Positions 15,976 through 23,387 of a DNA stretch of 64,000 nt are shown in pieces. The position numbers and the translations under genes were made by a program. The notes beneath the pieces are model-generated. The model was not told where the DNA came from and made no database searches. It saw only the letters and a list, made by a program, of their open reading frames with translations. Position 1 is the first letter of the stretch; each line of letters begins with the position of its first letter. Source of the stretch: Clostridiales bacterium (lineage in GTDB: Bacteria > Bacillota > Clostridia > Oscillospirales > Oscillospiraceae); NCBI GenBank assembly GCA_004557735.1, contig SFFV01000001.1:124001-188000 (forward strand), given 5' to 3'.

Positions 15976-17786
15976 CTGTCTTTCCTCCCTCCGCGGAATG
16001 CGCCGTAGCCGTAATGGTCGCAGCGCAGGCAGCGCGAGCACTCCTGCGCGGCCTCCTCATCCGTAAGGCACGCCTCCATGAGATTGAAATCCTCCTTGCG
16101 GTCGCCGGCGGTGCGCTCGCGCATATTGACGCGGCCCCACGCGGGCTTGCCGATGGTCTGCGCCGGCGGAATGTCCACGCCCGAGGTGATCGGTGTATGG
16201 AAGCCGAAGTAGTGATCGATGTTTCCGGCGACGACCTTGCCGCTGTCGATCGCACGCACAACCGTGGACGGGCCGAAGAAGCAGTCGCCGCCGGTGAAAA
16301 CGCCCGGCATGCCGGGCACCGCGCCGGAGGGATCGGCCTTGATGCGGCGGCGCTCGGTACCGACGCCGCTGCTTTCAAAGTGCGCCGAGTCGATAGCCTG
16401 CCCGATGGCCGTGATAACGACGTCCGCCGGAAGAACGATCTCCGGCTGGTCGGCGTTGATGGGCTTCGGGCGGCCATTCTCGATAGGACCGGAAAGCTGC
16501 GGCTGCACCGCGATGCCGACCGCGTGGTCGTTCTCGGTTTCGATGCGCACCGGAGAGAGCATGGGCATGATCTCGCAGCCCTCGGCGATGGCGCCGTCGA
16601 TCTCCTCGCGGGCGGCGGTCATGTCCTCGATGCGGCGGCGGTAAACACAGGTGACGGAGGCCGCGCCCAGACGCTTGGCGGTGCGCGTCGCGTCCATGGC
16701 GACGTTGCCGCCGCCGACAACGACGACATGCTTGCCCGTAAAGTCCGGCGCTTCGCCCGCGCCGACCGCGCCGAGCAGCTCGACCGCAGAGAGCACGCCC
16801 TCGCTGTCCTGCCCGGGGATGTTCATGCGGTTGACGATCTGCGCGCCGATGGCAATGTATACGCTGTCATACTCGCTGCGGATCTGGTCGAATGTGATCT
16901 CCCCGCCGATATCCACGCCGAGCCTGACCTGAATGCCGGTGGAGAGGATGGCGTTGATGTCGCGGTCAAGATCGTCGTCCGGCAGGCGGTAGCTCGGGAT
17001 GCCGTAGCGCAGCATGCCGCCAAGCCGCTTGTGCTTTTCAAATACCGTGACGTGATACCCCTTGAGCTGGAGATAGTACGCCGCCGTGAGGCCCGCCGGT
17101 CCGCCGCCGATGACGGCGACCGTTTTGCCGTTGAACGGCGCGCACGGCGGCGTGGGGACGATGCCCGCGCGCTCGACCGCGTAGCGCTTCAGGCCGCGTA
17201 TGTTGATGGAATCGTCCACGATCTGACGGCGGCAGTGCTTTTCGCACGGGTGCTCGCAGATGAGACCGCAGACGCCGGGGAACGGGTTGTCCTTGCGGAT
17301 GAGCCGCACGGCATCGGCATAGCGCTCCTCGCGGATGAGTGCGATATAGCCCGGCACGTCCACGTTCGCCGGACAGCCGGCCACGCACGGCACGGCATCG
17401 AACGCCGCCGTGCAGATCCCGTTTTCGATGTGGGACAGGTAATCGTCCCGGAAGGCCTCCAGCCCGTCGAGCACAAGACGCGCGGCCTCGAACCCGATGG
17501 CGCAGTCGGCGCTGTCGTAAATAGCGGCGGCGCTGCGGTGCACGGCACGGAGGTCATCCGTCGTGGCGCGGCCGTCAAGGATCTTCTCGAGAAGCGCGTG
17601 CAGCCGGTCCAGCCCCACGCGGCAGGGAACGCATTTTCCGCAGCTCTGCGCAAGGCACAGCTGCACGAACGAGGCAGTCAGATTGACCGGACAGCTCCCG
17701 AACGGCGACGCTCCGCGGCGGCGTCCGAGCGTGGCATACAGCTCGTCCACCTTTTTCTGCGCAGCGGTCTGCTGATTAACGATCAA
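15969..17786 (-). CDS. NuoF C-terminal Fe-S domain fused to a GltD/NfnB-like flavin oxidoreductase
   Basis: A 605-aa electron-transfer partner of the hydrogenase. Residues about 30-110 look like the C-terminal part of NuoF/HymB with its [4Fe-4S] ligands (SCGKCVPCRVG, then C95). The rest is the glutamate-synthase-small-subunit/NfnB fold: CxxxCPxxxDxPGYI, CGLICEHPCEKHC, an FAD site (VIGGGPAGLTAAYY) and an NAD(P) site (VVGGGNVAMDA). It ends with CSRCLRCD. The FMN and NADH sites of full NuoF are missing. The start is TTG at 17786, supported by GGGAGG 8 bases ahead. Confidence 0.88.
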   Translation of the reverse strand: MIVNQQTAAQKKVDELYATLGRRRGASPFGSCPVNLTASFVQLCLAQSCGKCVPCRVGLDRLHALLEKILDGRATTDDLRAVHRSAAAIYDSADCAIGFEAARLVLDGLEAFRDDYLSHIENGICTAAFDAVPCVAGCPANVDVPGYIALIREERYADAVRLIRKDNPFPGVCGLICEHPCEKHCRRQIVDDSINIRGLKRYAVERAGIVPTPPCAPFNGKTVAVIGGGPAGLTAAYYLQLKGYHVTVFEKHKRLGGMLRYGIPSYRLPDDDLDRDINAILSTGIQVRLGVDIGGEITFDQIRSEYDSVYIAIGAQIVNRMNIPGQDSEGVLSAVELLGAVGAGEAPDFTGKHVVVVGGGNVAMDATRTAKRLGAASVTCVYRRRIEDMTAAREEIDGAIAEGCEIMPMLSPVRIETENDHAVGIAVQPQLSGPIENGRPKPINADQPEIVLPADVVITAIGQAIDSAHFESSGVGTERRRIKADPSGAVPGMPGVFTGGDCFFGPSTVVRAIDSGKVVAGNIDHYFGFHTPITSGVDIPPAQTIGKPAWGRVNMRERTAGDRKEDFNLMEACLTDEEAAQECSRCLRCDHYGYGAFRGGRKDRW

Positions 17787-17820
17787 GGGTCAGACCTCCC
17801 TTATGAATAGTTTCAAACAT

Positions 17821-17849
17821 ATTATACGGAAAACCGACACAAAAAGCAA
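17821..17849 (-). promoter_or_regulatory. Promoter of the hydrogenase operon
   Basis: On the minus strand TTGCTT (17849-17844), a 17-base spacer and a perfect TATAAT (17826-17821), 34 bases before the TTG start codon. Confidence 0.75.
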
Positions 17850-17998
17850 GACATTCCTCGTCAATTATAATAGTATTTTTCTTTTGATAACAGCGTGTCG
17901 TTTTTTCAACATTTCACGGAAGTCCGTTTTATGGGTCACACAATGCAGTATGCTTGTCCCATAAAGAAGCTGCCGCATGGATATGGAGGAAGGAAAAA

Positions 17999-18079
17999 AT
18001 GGGTATTGTCGTCTCGGTGGCCGCGCTGGTGCTGTATGTTCCGATGAGCATGGTGTTCCTTTTGGGCGGGAAAAAGTGA
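17999..18079 (+). CDS. Candidate 26-residue hydrophobic peptide
   Basis: A short ORF with a strong ribosome site (GGAGGAAGG just ahead of the ATG at 17999) and a stop at 18077-18079. The peptide is one hydrophobic segment from MGIVVSV to FLLGG ending in two Lys, as expected for a single-pass membrane micropeptide. It lies opposite and downstream of spoIIID, followed by a GC-rich hairpin. No promoter is clear. The good ribosome site and all-hydrophobic content argue for translation, but so short an ORF could be chance. Confidence 0.4.
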   Translation: MGIVVSVAALVLYVPMSMVFLLGGKK

Positions 18080-18084
18080 TTTTC

Positions 18085-18108
18085 GGGCTGCCGGATCGCC
18101 GGCAGCCC
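18085..18108. terminator. Hairpin between the micropeptide ORF and spoIIID
   Basis: A 10-bp perfect stem (18085-18094 with 18099-18108). On the minus strand it is followed by A/T-rich sequence with a TTTTT 9 bases on. It probably ends spoIIID transcripts and may serve both strands. Confidence 0.55.
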
Positions 18109-18126
18109 GTCCGCTTTGTATACTTT

Positions 18127-18414
18127 TCAGGCGTATGTTTTTCTCTCTTCGGGGCCGTGCGTCCCGGCGTGCAGATACTTTCTTCGGGTGGCATCGCCGC
18201 CGCGCAGGTGCCGTTCCGCTTTGTTCTGCTCCAGAACGAGCCGCACCTTTTCATACAGCAGCCGGTCGATCTGCCGAAGACGTTCGGACAGATCCTTGTG
18301 CACTGTGCTTTTGGAGATGCCGAAGCGCTTCGCCGCCGCGCGGACGGTGGCATTGTTTTCCACGATCCACCTCGCCAGCTCGCACGCCCGCTCGTCTCTG
18401 TTCGTTTGCATCAT
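18127..18414 (-). CDS. spoIIID: Stage III sporulation transcriptional regulator SpoIIID
   Basis: Small DNA-binding protein (95 aa) that acts in the mother cell after engulfment, activating and repressing sigma-E genes and helping to turn on sigma-K. The helix-turn-helix is clear: ATVRAAAKRFGISKSTVHKD (about 22-41), followed by the conserved LSERLRQIDRLLYEKVRLVL. The C-terminus is basic. The start at 18414 has AGGGGAG 6 bases ahead; ATG at 18411 is equally possible. It stands alone. Confidence 0.93.
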   Translation of the reverse strand: MMQTNRDERACELARWIVENNATVRAAAKRFGISKSTVHKDLSERLRQIDRLLYEKVRLVLEQNKAERHLRGGDATRRKYLHAGTHGPEERKTYA

Positions 18415-18465
18415 GCACCACTCCCCTTCCGGCATTTCATCTATATGTGCGGAAGGTTCGTCCTA

Positions 18466-18503
18466 TGAAAATACCCCGGCAGAAGCGCATTCTGCCGGGG
18501 TAT
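18466..18503 (-). terminator. Terminator of the 2-hydroxyacyl-CoA dehydratase operon
   Basis: A 14-bp perfect stem (18471-18484 with 18490-18503) with a 5-base loop and TTTT on the minus strand. It ends the transcript that comes from the genes between 18534 and 21535. Confidence 0.75.
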
Positions 18504-18533
18504 AACCGTCTGCGAAAGAGCTCTTTGAATGAT

Positions 18534-18719
18534 TCAGACGATGCGCCGGTCGCGGGCCTGTGCGTCGTAGTGCTTGTTCAGCAGGGGGCGCACGACATAG
18601 TAGATGAGCTTATTTTCGCCGTTGACCATGTACAGCGCGAACGTGGCAACAAAGAAAATCACCGCGGCGAGGAGCAGCTTGCCGAGGATTTTGAAGAGGA
18701 TCCCGAGAAATTTCTTCAT
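18534..18719 (-). CDS. Small single-pass membrane protein in the dehydratase operon
   Basis: A 61-aa protein with a basic N-terminus (MKKFLGILFKILGK), one hydrophobic helix (about 15-32) and a charged tail ending DAQARDRRIV. It has an AAAGGCGG ribosome site and starts 17 bp after the 2-hydroxyacyl-CoA dehydratase gene, before the shared terminator, so it is co-transcribed. I recognise no family. It might tether or regulate the dehydratase, but only its position suggests that. Confidence 0.6.
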   Translation of the reverse strand: MKKFLGILFKILGKLLLAAVIFFVATFALYMVNGENKLIYYVVRPLLNKHYDAQARDRRIV

Positions 18720-18736
18720 AACATATTCCGCCTTTC

Positions 18737-20344
18737 TTAGTATGCCATGGAGTCGTCAAACTCTACGATGGTCGGGTCAAGCGGCTTCTCGTTGAGAACG
18801 ACGGACATATAGTTGTTGACGCAGTTTCTCATATCCTGACGGGATACGGTGCGGGAGTCCTCAAGATCGTGCTCGATGAAAATGAAGTGGAACCCCAGCT
18901 CGCGCGCCTGCTCCTCCATGAGAGCATGAACACCCAGCATGCCCTTGCAGGCGATGTTGTCGTTGAAGAGGACCATGTCGCAGTCAAAGTTCTTCGCCCA
19001 CTCCCAGATGGCGTTGACGTTCTCCCAGCCGCCGACGGCATGGTGGCGCATGGTGGCCTTCTCGGAGAAGAGCGCCAGATCCTGGATAGCCCGGTCGGGG
19101 TCTTCGGTGTCGATCATGTTGTGGCCCATGGTGGAGTCCATGTTCAGTACGATGTTTATGCCCCAGCAGTTCTGTGTCCAGGTCGGGAAGTCGGTATAGT
19201 ATACCGCGGAGGGGCCCCAGAGGAAGGCGCGGTGACGCGTTTTGCCGCCGAACGGCTGATACTTCTCCTCATACGCCCGGCGCATGATTTCGATAACGCG
19301 GCGATCGACCTTGTTGAAATAGGGGTCGGTGCCGTTGACGGACGCCCACGAGTACAGCCGGTAGAGCGTTTCGGCGATGCCGACGAGCGCGGAGTACGGG
19401 GTCTTGAAGTAATCCCACTTTTCAAGCTCAATGGTATTCTGCTCGTTCATAAGCCTGGCGTACTTGAAGAGTTCGTTCCAGTCGTACTTGACGCCGTATT
19501 CCTTCTCGATGAATGCAATGGCGTCCTTGAGCATCTGCGTGGAATACGGATGCGCGCCCGGCTCGTTGTGGATCATGGCGAGCGTTACGGGGAAGTCCGG
19601 CAGCGCCACGCGGCGGCGCTGGATCATGGAGGTGCATTCGGAGGCGTTGCACGGCATGTTGGTGGTAAGAAACGCCTTGCCGATGATCGGGAATGCATCG
19701 TCGATGGCGACGCCGGTCTCCGCAGCGCAGCGGGAGCATACGTCTGCCGGCAGACCGTAGGATTCGGCCACATCGATATAGTAAGGCTCGATATGCTGGT
19801 CGACGTCGCAGATGATGAACTCGGGAAGCGTCTGGAGCGGGAACGGGATCAGGCCCTTGAATCCCGTGAGAAACAGCGGGGGCAGCACCTCGTCAAAGGG
19901 AATGAAATCGTCGCTGCGCGGCCCGCCGCCGAGGCGCTTGTCGTTCGAGAGGACGAGCGCGATGCGCTTGGTAAGGCTCCGGACGATGGCGTGCATATTC
20001 GCATGGGCGGTGCGCAGCTCATAGCCGCGGAAGCCCTCGAACAGGCGGTCAATGAACATAAACGTGCCGAGATACGAGCCCATCCAGCGGTATTCCCAGA
20101 AGCCCTTGAGACAGGCCACGGGCGCGGACGCCACCATCTGCACCATGCTCGAAAGGTTGTTGAGCCACTGCGTATAGTCGTAGAGCGTGTCCTTCACGCC
20201 GCGCCATTCGCGCCACTTGGCAACGCCGGTCTTGTCGTAATAGCGCGATCTCTGGCCACCGACGCCGTGTTCGGCCTGCCAGATGGGGTCAAAGCGCTCG
20301 AGCTTTTTATCGATTCCGGCGATCAGCTTATCCATTGCTTTCAT
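18737..20344 (-). CDS. 2-hydroxyacyl-CoA dehydratase family subunit
   Basis: A 535-aa protein of the 2-hydroxyglutaryl-CoA dehydratase/benzoyl-CoA reductase (HgdB/BcrB-C) family. These are oxygen-sensitive Fe-S enzymes that remove water from 2-hydroxyacyl-CoA after a single-electron activation. Conserved features include the N-terminal helical region, LPEFIICDVDQ, Cys ligand candidates (SRCAAETG, MPCNASECTS) and the C-terminal segment CDMVLFNDNIACKG. It starts 3 bp after the partner subunit. At 535 aa it is longer than the usual 380-480. No activator ATPase or CoA-transferase is in the neighbourhood. Confidence 0.8.
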   Translation of the reverse strand: MKAMDKLIAGIDKKLERFDPIWQAEHGVGGQRSRYYDKTGVAKWREWRGVKDTLYDYTQWLNNLSSMVQMVASAPVACLKGFWEYRWMGSYLGTFMFIDRLFEGFRGYELRTAHANMHAIVRSLTKRIALVLSNDKRLGGGPRSDDFIPFDEVLPPLFLTGFKGLIPFPLQTLPEFIICDVDQHIEPYYIDVAESYGLPADVCSRCAAETGVAIDDAFPIIGKAFLTTNMPCNASECTSMIQRRRVALPDFPVTLAMIHNEPGAHPYSTQMLKDAIAFIEKEYGVKYDWNELFKYARLMNEQNTIELEKWDYFKTPYSALVGIAETLYRLYSWASVNGTDPYFNKVDRRVIEIMRRAYEEKYQPFGGKTRHRAFLWGPSAVYYTDFPTWTQNCWGINIVLNMDSTMGHNMIDTEDPDRAIQDLALFSEKATMRHHAVGGWENVNAIWEWAKNFDCDMVLFNDNIACKGMLGVHALMEEQARELGFHFIFIEHDLEDSRTVSRQDMRNCVNNYMSVVLNEKPLDPTIVEFDDSMAY

Positions 20345-20347
20345 ATC

Positions 20348-21535
20348 TCACTTGCCTCCCTGTATCTGCTTGATTTCCAGAGATTCAATAAATGCCTGGA
20401 ATCGGGTGCGGAGCTGACCTACGGCGCCGAGCGCGTATTCCTTCTCAATCGTGCAGGTAGGGATGCCCAGCTCGTTTGCGAAAATATGGTGAGCGAGGAC
20501 TTTTTCGTAGCTCCAGAACTCACAGAACTTCATGTTTTCATAGATCACGCCGTCTGCCTTGAATTCGTCCACGAGCTTTTTGACCTCGCTGTGTCGCTGA
20601 TCGATCTTCATTCCGTCCATGAAGCGCGCGCACTGGTTCCAGTGCAGATAGTGGCGGCATATCGCTTCAAAGGCGGTCTCCCCCTCGCGGATCTCGATCT
20701 GTTCACGGCTGGGGAAGGACCCGAAGCAGTAGCGGTCGGCCACGACCATGGCGCCGCAGCTCTCGATGAGCTTGGTGAACTCCGGATCGTCGATCTCGGA
20801 GCCGACGAGAACAAGCCTCGCGCGGAACGGGAACTTTGCCTCCGGCTCGCGTGTCTTCAGCTCTTCGAGCGTTTCTTCCAGATAGGGCTTTATCAGCCGG
20901 TGGGGGCATACCTGACTGACAAGCTGGATGACATGAAACTCGTAGCCGGTGATGCAGGGATTATCCGCCTTGCGGAAATTGCCGATCTCGGTAACTATGC
21001 GGCTGATCTCGTTATGATCCGCAATGGCGCGGCGCATGGCGTTCTCGGAGGTGTCGATGCCGTATTCCTCATGCAGCTTGTCGACGACCTTGAGCTTGAG
21101 CTGCGCTTTGTAGTAATCGAGACTGGTTTTGTCGCCCTTCATGGGAGGGTCGATCTGCGTGACAAAGAATTTTTCGTTCTTCACCGGGTTGATGAGGAAA
21201 AAGTGCTCCTCCATGCGCTCCATGGTCGCGCAGCATTCCGCGCCGAAGAGGGCATTGAGGTAATTATAGCCGCCTTCGATGGCGCGCTCGAGAAGGGAGC
21301 GGGCATAGGGGCAGGTGCGGTTGGTCATGTAGTAGCTGGCAACGTCGGTGGATGTGCAGCGCGGCGCGCGGAGCCGGGACGAAAAACAGCCGGGAAGATT
21401 GAGCAGGACTTCGGGTATGTAGTAGCAGTTGTAGCCCAGCGCATAGTCTCCCTCTTTTACCGCCTGTGCGACGAGCTCGTTGTGGGCATCCTGAAGCAGG
21501 TTCTCAAAATAGATCAGATGCTTAAGGTCTTTCAC
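20348..21535 (-). CDS. 2-hydroxyacyl-CoA dehydratase family subunit (partner)
   Basis: A 395-aa second subunit of the same family, first in the operon. I choose the GTG at 21535 because AGAGGTG lies 8 bases ahead; an in-frame GTG 9 bases earlier overlaps that site. The N-terminal part shows Cys residues typical for the cluster (YNCYYIPEVLLNLPGC, then APRCTSTD and NRTCPYA). The C-terminal half has ARLVLVGSEIDDPEF and ADGVIYENMKFCEFW, the family's cluster-binding region. Electrons would need to come from a BadF-type activator, which is not seen here. Confidence 0.82.
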   Translation of the reverse strand: MKDLKHLIYFENLLQDAHNELVAQAVKEGDYALGYNCYYIPEVLLNLPGCFSSRLRAPRCTSTDVASYYMTNRTCPYARSLLERAIEGGYNYLNALFGAECCATMERMEEHFFLINPVKNEKFFVTQIDPPMKGDKTSLDYYKAQLKLKVVDKLHEEYGIDTSENAMRRAIADHNEISRIVTEIGNFRKADNPCITGYEFHVIQLVSQVCPHRLIKPYLEETLEELKTREPEAKFPFRARLVLVGSEIDDPEFTKLIESCGAMVVADRYCFGSFPSREQIEIREGETAFEAICRHYLHWNQCARFMDGMKIDQRHSEVKKLVDEFKADGVIYENMKFCEFWSYEKVLAHHIFANELGIPTCTIEKEYALGAVGQLRTRFQAFIESLEIKQIQGGK

Positions 21536-21589
21536 GCAATACACCTCTTCTTTATTGGGCTTGGATTCGCATTTGTCTCCCTGACAAAA

Positions 21590-21618
21590 AATTTATCATA
21601 GCTTTTTTGTCCGGTCAA
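21590..21618 (-). promoter_or_regulatory. Promoter of the dehydratase operon
   Basis: On the minus strand TTGACC (21618-21613), a 17-base spacer, and TAAATT (21595-21590), 55 bases ahead of the GTG at 21535. Confidence 0.6.
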
Positions 21619-21682
21619 GGAAAATGCATTTATTATATATATAATTTGTGTGCAGAAGGCTCTTATTTCACACTTGTCCAAT

Positions 21683-21718
21683 AAAAAGGGCCCGGGCGGG
21701 AGTTTTCCCGTCCGGGCA
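21683..21718 (-). terminator. Terminator of the minus-strand transglutaminase lipoprotein gene
   Basis: A GC-rich imperfect stem of about 11 bp with a short A-rich loop, followed by TTTTT on the minus strand, 55 bases after the stop at 21774. Confidence 0.7.
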
Positions 21719-21773
21719 CAGTTCCTTCCGGCAGGGGATACTCTGCCGGGAAAAGCGAGTGTGTCACGCCCTG

Positions 21774-23255
21774 TTATTCCGATGCTTCCTGCGCTGCGGC
21801 AGCCTCCTCCGGCGTGCGGACATAGCTCCACGCCGCAACCTCCTCGTAGGTTTTCCGGTACATGCTCGTTATATAGTCGTTCACAAGACGGTAGGACATT
21901 TCGGTCTCCACGTCGAATACATACGGCACGCCGTCGAACGTGATCTCCACCCAGCTGTGCGGGTCGCGCCCGACGCCGACGAGGCCGCTGTAGCACACCG
22001 CGTCATATCCGATGCCGCGCGCGAGCGACCAGAACGCGGCGGTGAAGTTGTAGCAGTTGCCCTTCCATTTTTGGAACATAATCAGTGCGTCTGGTATCTC
22101 CCATCCAGTATCGCCAACCGAATAAAGATTTCCTTTTTTATAGAGGCCGTGATCGCGCACATATACATACACCGCGCGCAGCATTTCCTCGCGGGTCATG
22201 GAAGCGTTCGTGTTAGCGTCGACAATATCGGCAACGAACGTATCGAGCGCGTCATCCCCGCTCGTATACCGGCCGGAGATATCAAAGTACAGCGTGCCGA
22301 CCATCGTGTCGCGCAGGAAGTATCCGTCCTCGCCGACGCAGTAGAGATACCCGTCCAGATTGAGAAATCCGGGCTGTGCCGTATCGCCGCTGAGCCACGA
22401 AATCGTCCCGCTCTGCCCGGCAAGCTCCACGGCGGCATAGTTTTCCATGCTCGGGGATACGTCCGGGAAGTACGGCGCGTTGGCAAGTCCCGCCGAATCC
22501 AGCTCCAGCAGCGCGTTGATCGCCGCGGCGGCCTCGGCGCGGGTGAAGGGCGTTTCGTCCGTCATTTCGGCAAGAGCACGCTCCACCGCTGCGGGAGAGA
22601 ACAGCTTTTCGAGCAGCGCCGTGAGATCGGCGCGGGTGATGGCGACGTCGGGGTAAAACCGGCCTTCGTCAAGCGTCATGTACCCCGCCGTTACAAGCGT
22701 CGTCGCGGCAGTATAGCACTTGGCGTGGGTCGTAACGTCCTTCAAAAACGTTTCGCCGGTCGGCTTCGTTTCGAGCAGCGCGTACACGGCACGGGCGGCG
22801 TCGCTGCGCGTGAATTTATCGAGCGGGTGGAAAAGCCCGTCGCTCTCTGCGGCAATGTACGCACCCTTGCGGTGAAGCTCCGGGCCGGAAACGGCTTCAT
22901 ACACCGTGTCGGCATACACCGGCGCCGTGCGGATGTCCACTTTGGTGCCGTTGGCGTTCTTCCATGCAACGATGGCGCAGTTTTTGTCCGGCAGAAACTC
23001 CGGCGCGTTGTGTACGCTCTCGCCCTCGGCCACAAGCTCGGTCGTTTCCGCGCCGTTCACGCGGTAGGTCACCGTATAGGTTTTCCCCTGCGGCGCGGCC
23101 GTCTCCTCCGGCAGCGCCGCCGCGGCGGGCACGTCCGAAAGCGGCTGCGCGGCTTCGATCCCCTCCGGGCGGTAGCCGCAGTTTGACAGAAGCAGCGCGC
23201 TGAAAAGCACGGCAAAAAGCAGGGGCAGTCTTTCTTTATACGCGTCTTTTCTCAT
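21774..23255 (-). CDS. Lipoprotein with SLH-like repeats and a transglutaminase-like domain
   Basis: A 493-aa secreted lipoprotein: signal peptide with lipobox LLSNC near residue 24, then a beta-rich region (TYTVTYRVNGAE). Degenerate S-layer-homology repeats follow (DGLFHPLDKFTRSDAARAV, GRFYPDVAITRADLTALL, and a third near SPSMENYAAVELA). The C-terminal transglutaminase/protease-like core has all three catalytic residues in order: Cys in KGNCYNF, His in PHSWVEI, Asp in VFDVETEM. It is divergent from a close paralogue at 23388-24722. Start at 23255 with GAGGAAA ahead. It probably acts at the cell wall; the substrate is unknown. Confidence 0.82.
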   Translation of the reverse strand: MRKDAYKERLPLLFAVLFSALLLSNCGYRPEGIEAAQPLSDVPAAAALPEETAAPQGKTYTVTYRVNGAETTELVAEGESVHNAPEFLPDKNCAIVAWKNANGTKVDIRTAPVYADTVYEAVSGPELHRKGAYIAAESDGLFHPLDKFTRSDAARAVYALLETKPTGETFLKDVTTHAKCYTAATTLVTAGYMTLDEGRFYPDVAITRADLTALLEKLFSPAAVERALAEMTDETPFTRAEAAAAINALLELDSAGLANAPYFPDVSPSMENYAAVELAGQSGTISWLSGDTAQPGFLNLDGYLYCVGEDGYFLRDTMVGTLYFDISGRYTSGDDALDTFVADIVDANTNASMTREEMLRAVYVYVRDHGLYKKGNLYSVGDTGWEIPDALIMFQKWKGNCYNFTAAFWSLARGIGYDAVCYSGLVGVGRDPHSWVEITFDGVPYVFDVETEMSYRLVNDYITSMYRKTYEEVAAWSYVRTPEEAAAAQEASE

Positions 23256-23291
23256 ACTTTCCTCGCTGTTGCCGCCGCGAGGCGGGCGCAT

Positions 23292-23320
23292 TTGACACGC
23301 CGCGGCGGAAATATTATAAT
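23292..23320 (+). promoter_or_regulatory. Consensus sigma-A promoter for the plus-strand transglutaminase lipoprotein gene
   Basis: A perfect TTGACA (23292-23297), exactly 17 bases, and a perfect TATAAT (23315-23320), 67 bases before the ATG at 23388. Such a full consensus match is rare and suggests strong constitutive expression. The divergent promoter for the 21774-23255 gene must lie in the same 130 bases. Confidence 0.85.
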
Positions 23321-23387
23321 TAAAATGCAATTATATCGATTATATCGCATTTCCCGCGAAAAAGCAATTCCGGGAGGGACCGTCTCT

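Noticed and set aside
16014..17810. A 598-codon plus-strand frame opposite the NuoF/GltD fusion, and similar long frames at 31755-34253 and 38588-40975
   Set aside because: All mirror well-supported minus-strand genes and show no domain, signal or ribosome site.
18869..21601. A 910-codon open frame on the plus strand opposite the dehydratase genes
   Set aside because: It lies exactly opposite two genes with clear family motifs and ribosome sites; its protein is rich in Arg, His, Ala and Val as expected for a shadow frame in GC-rich DNA.
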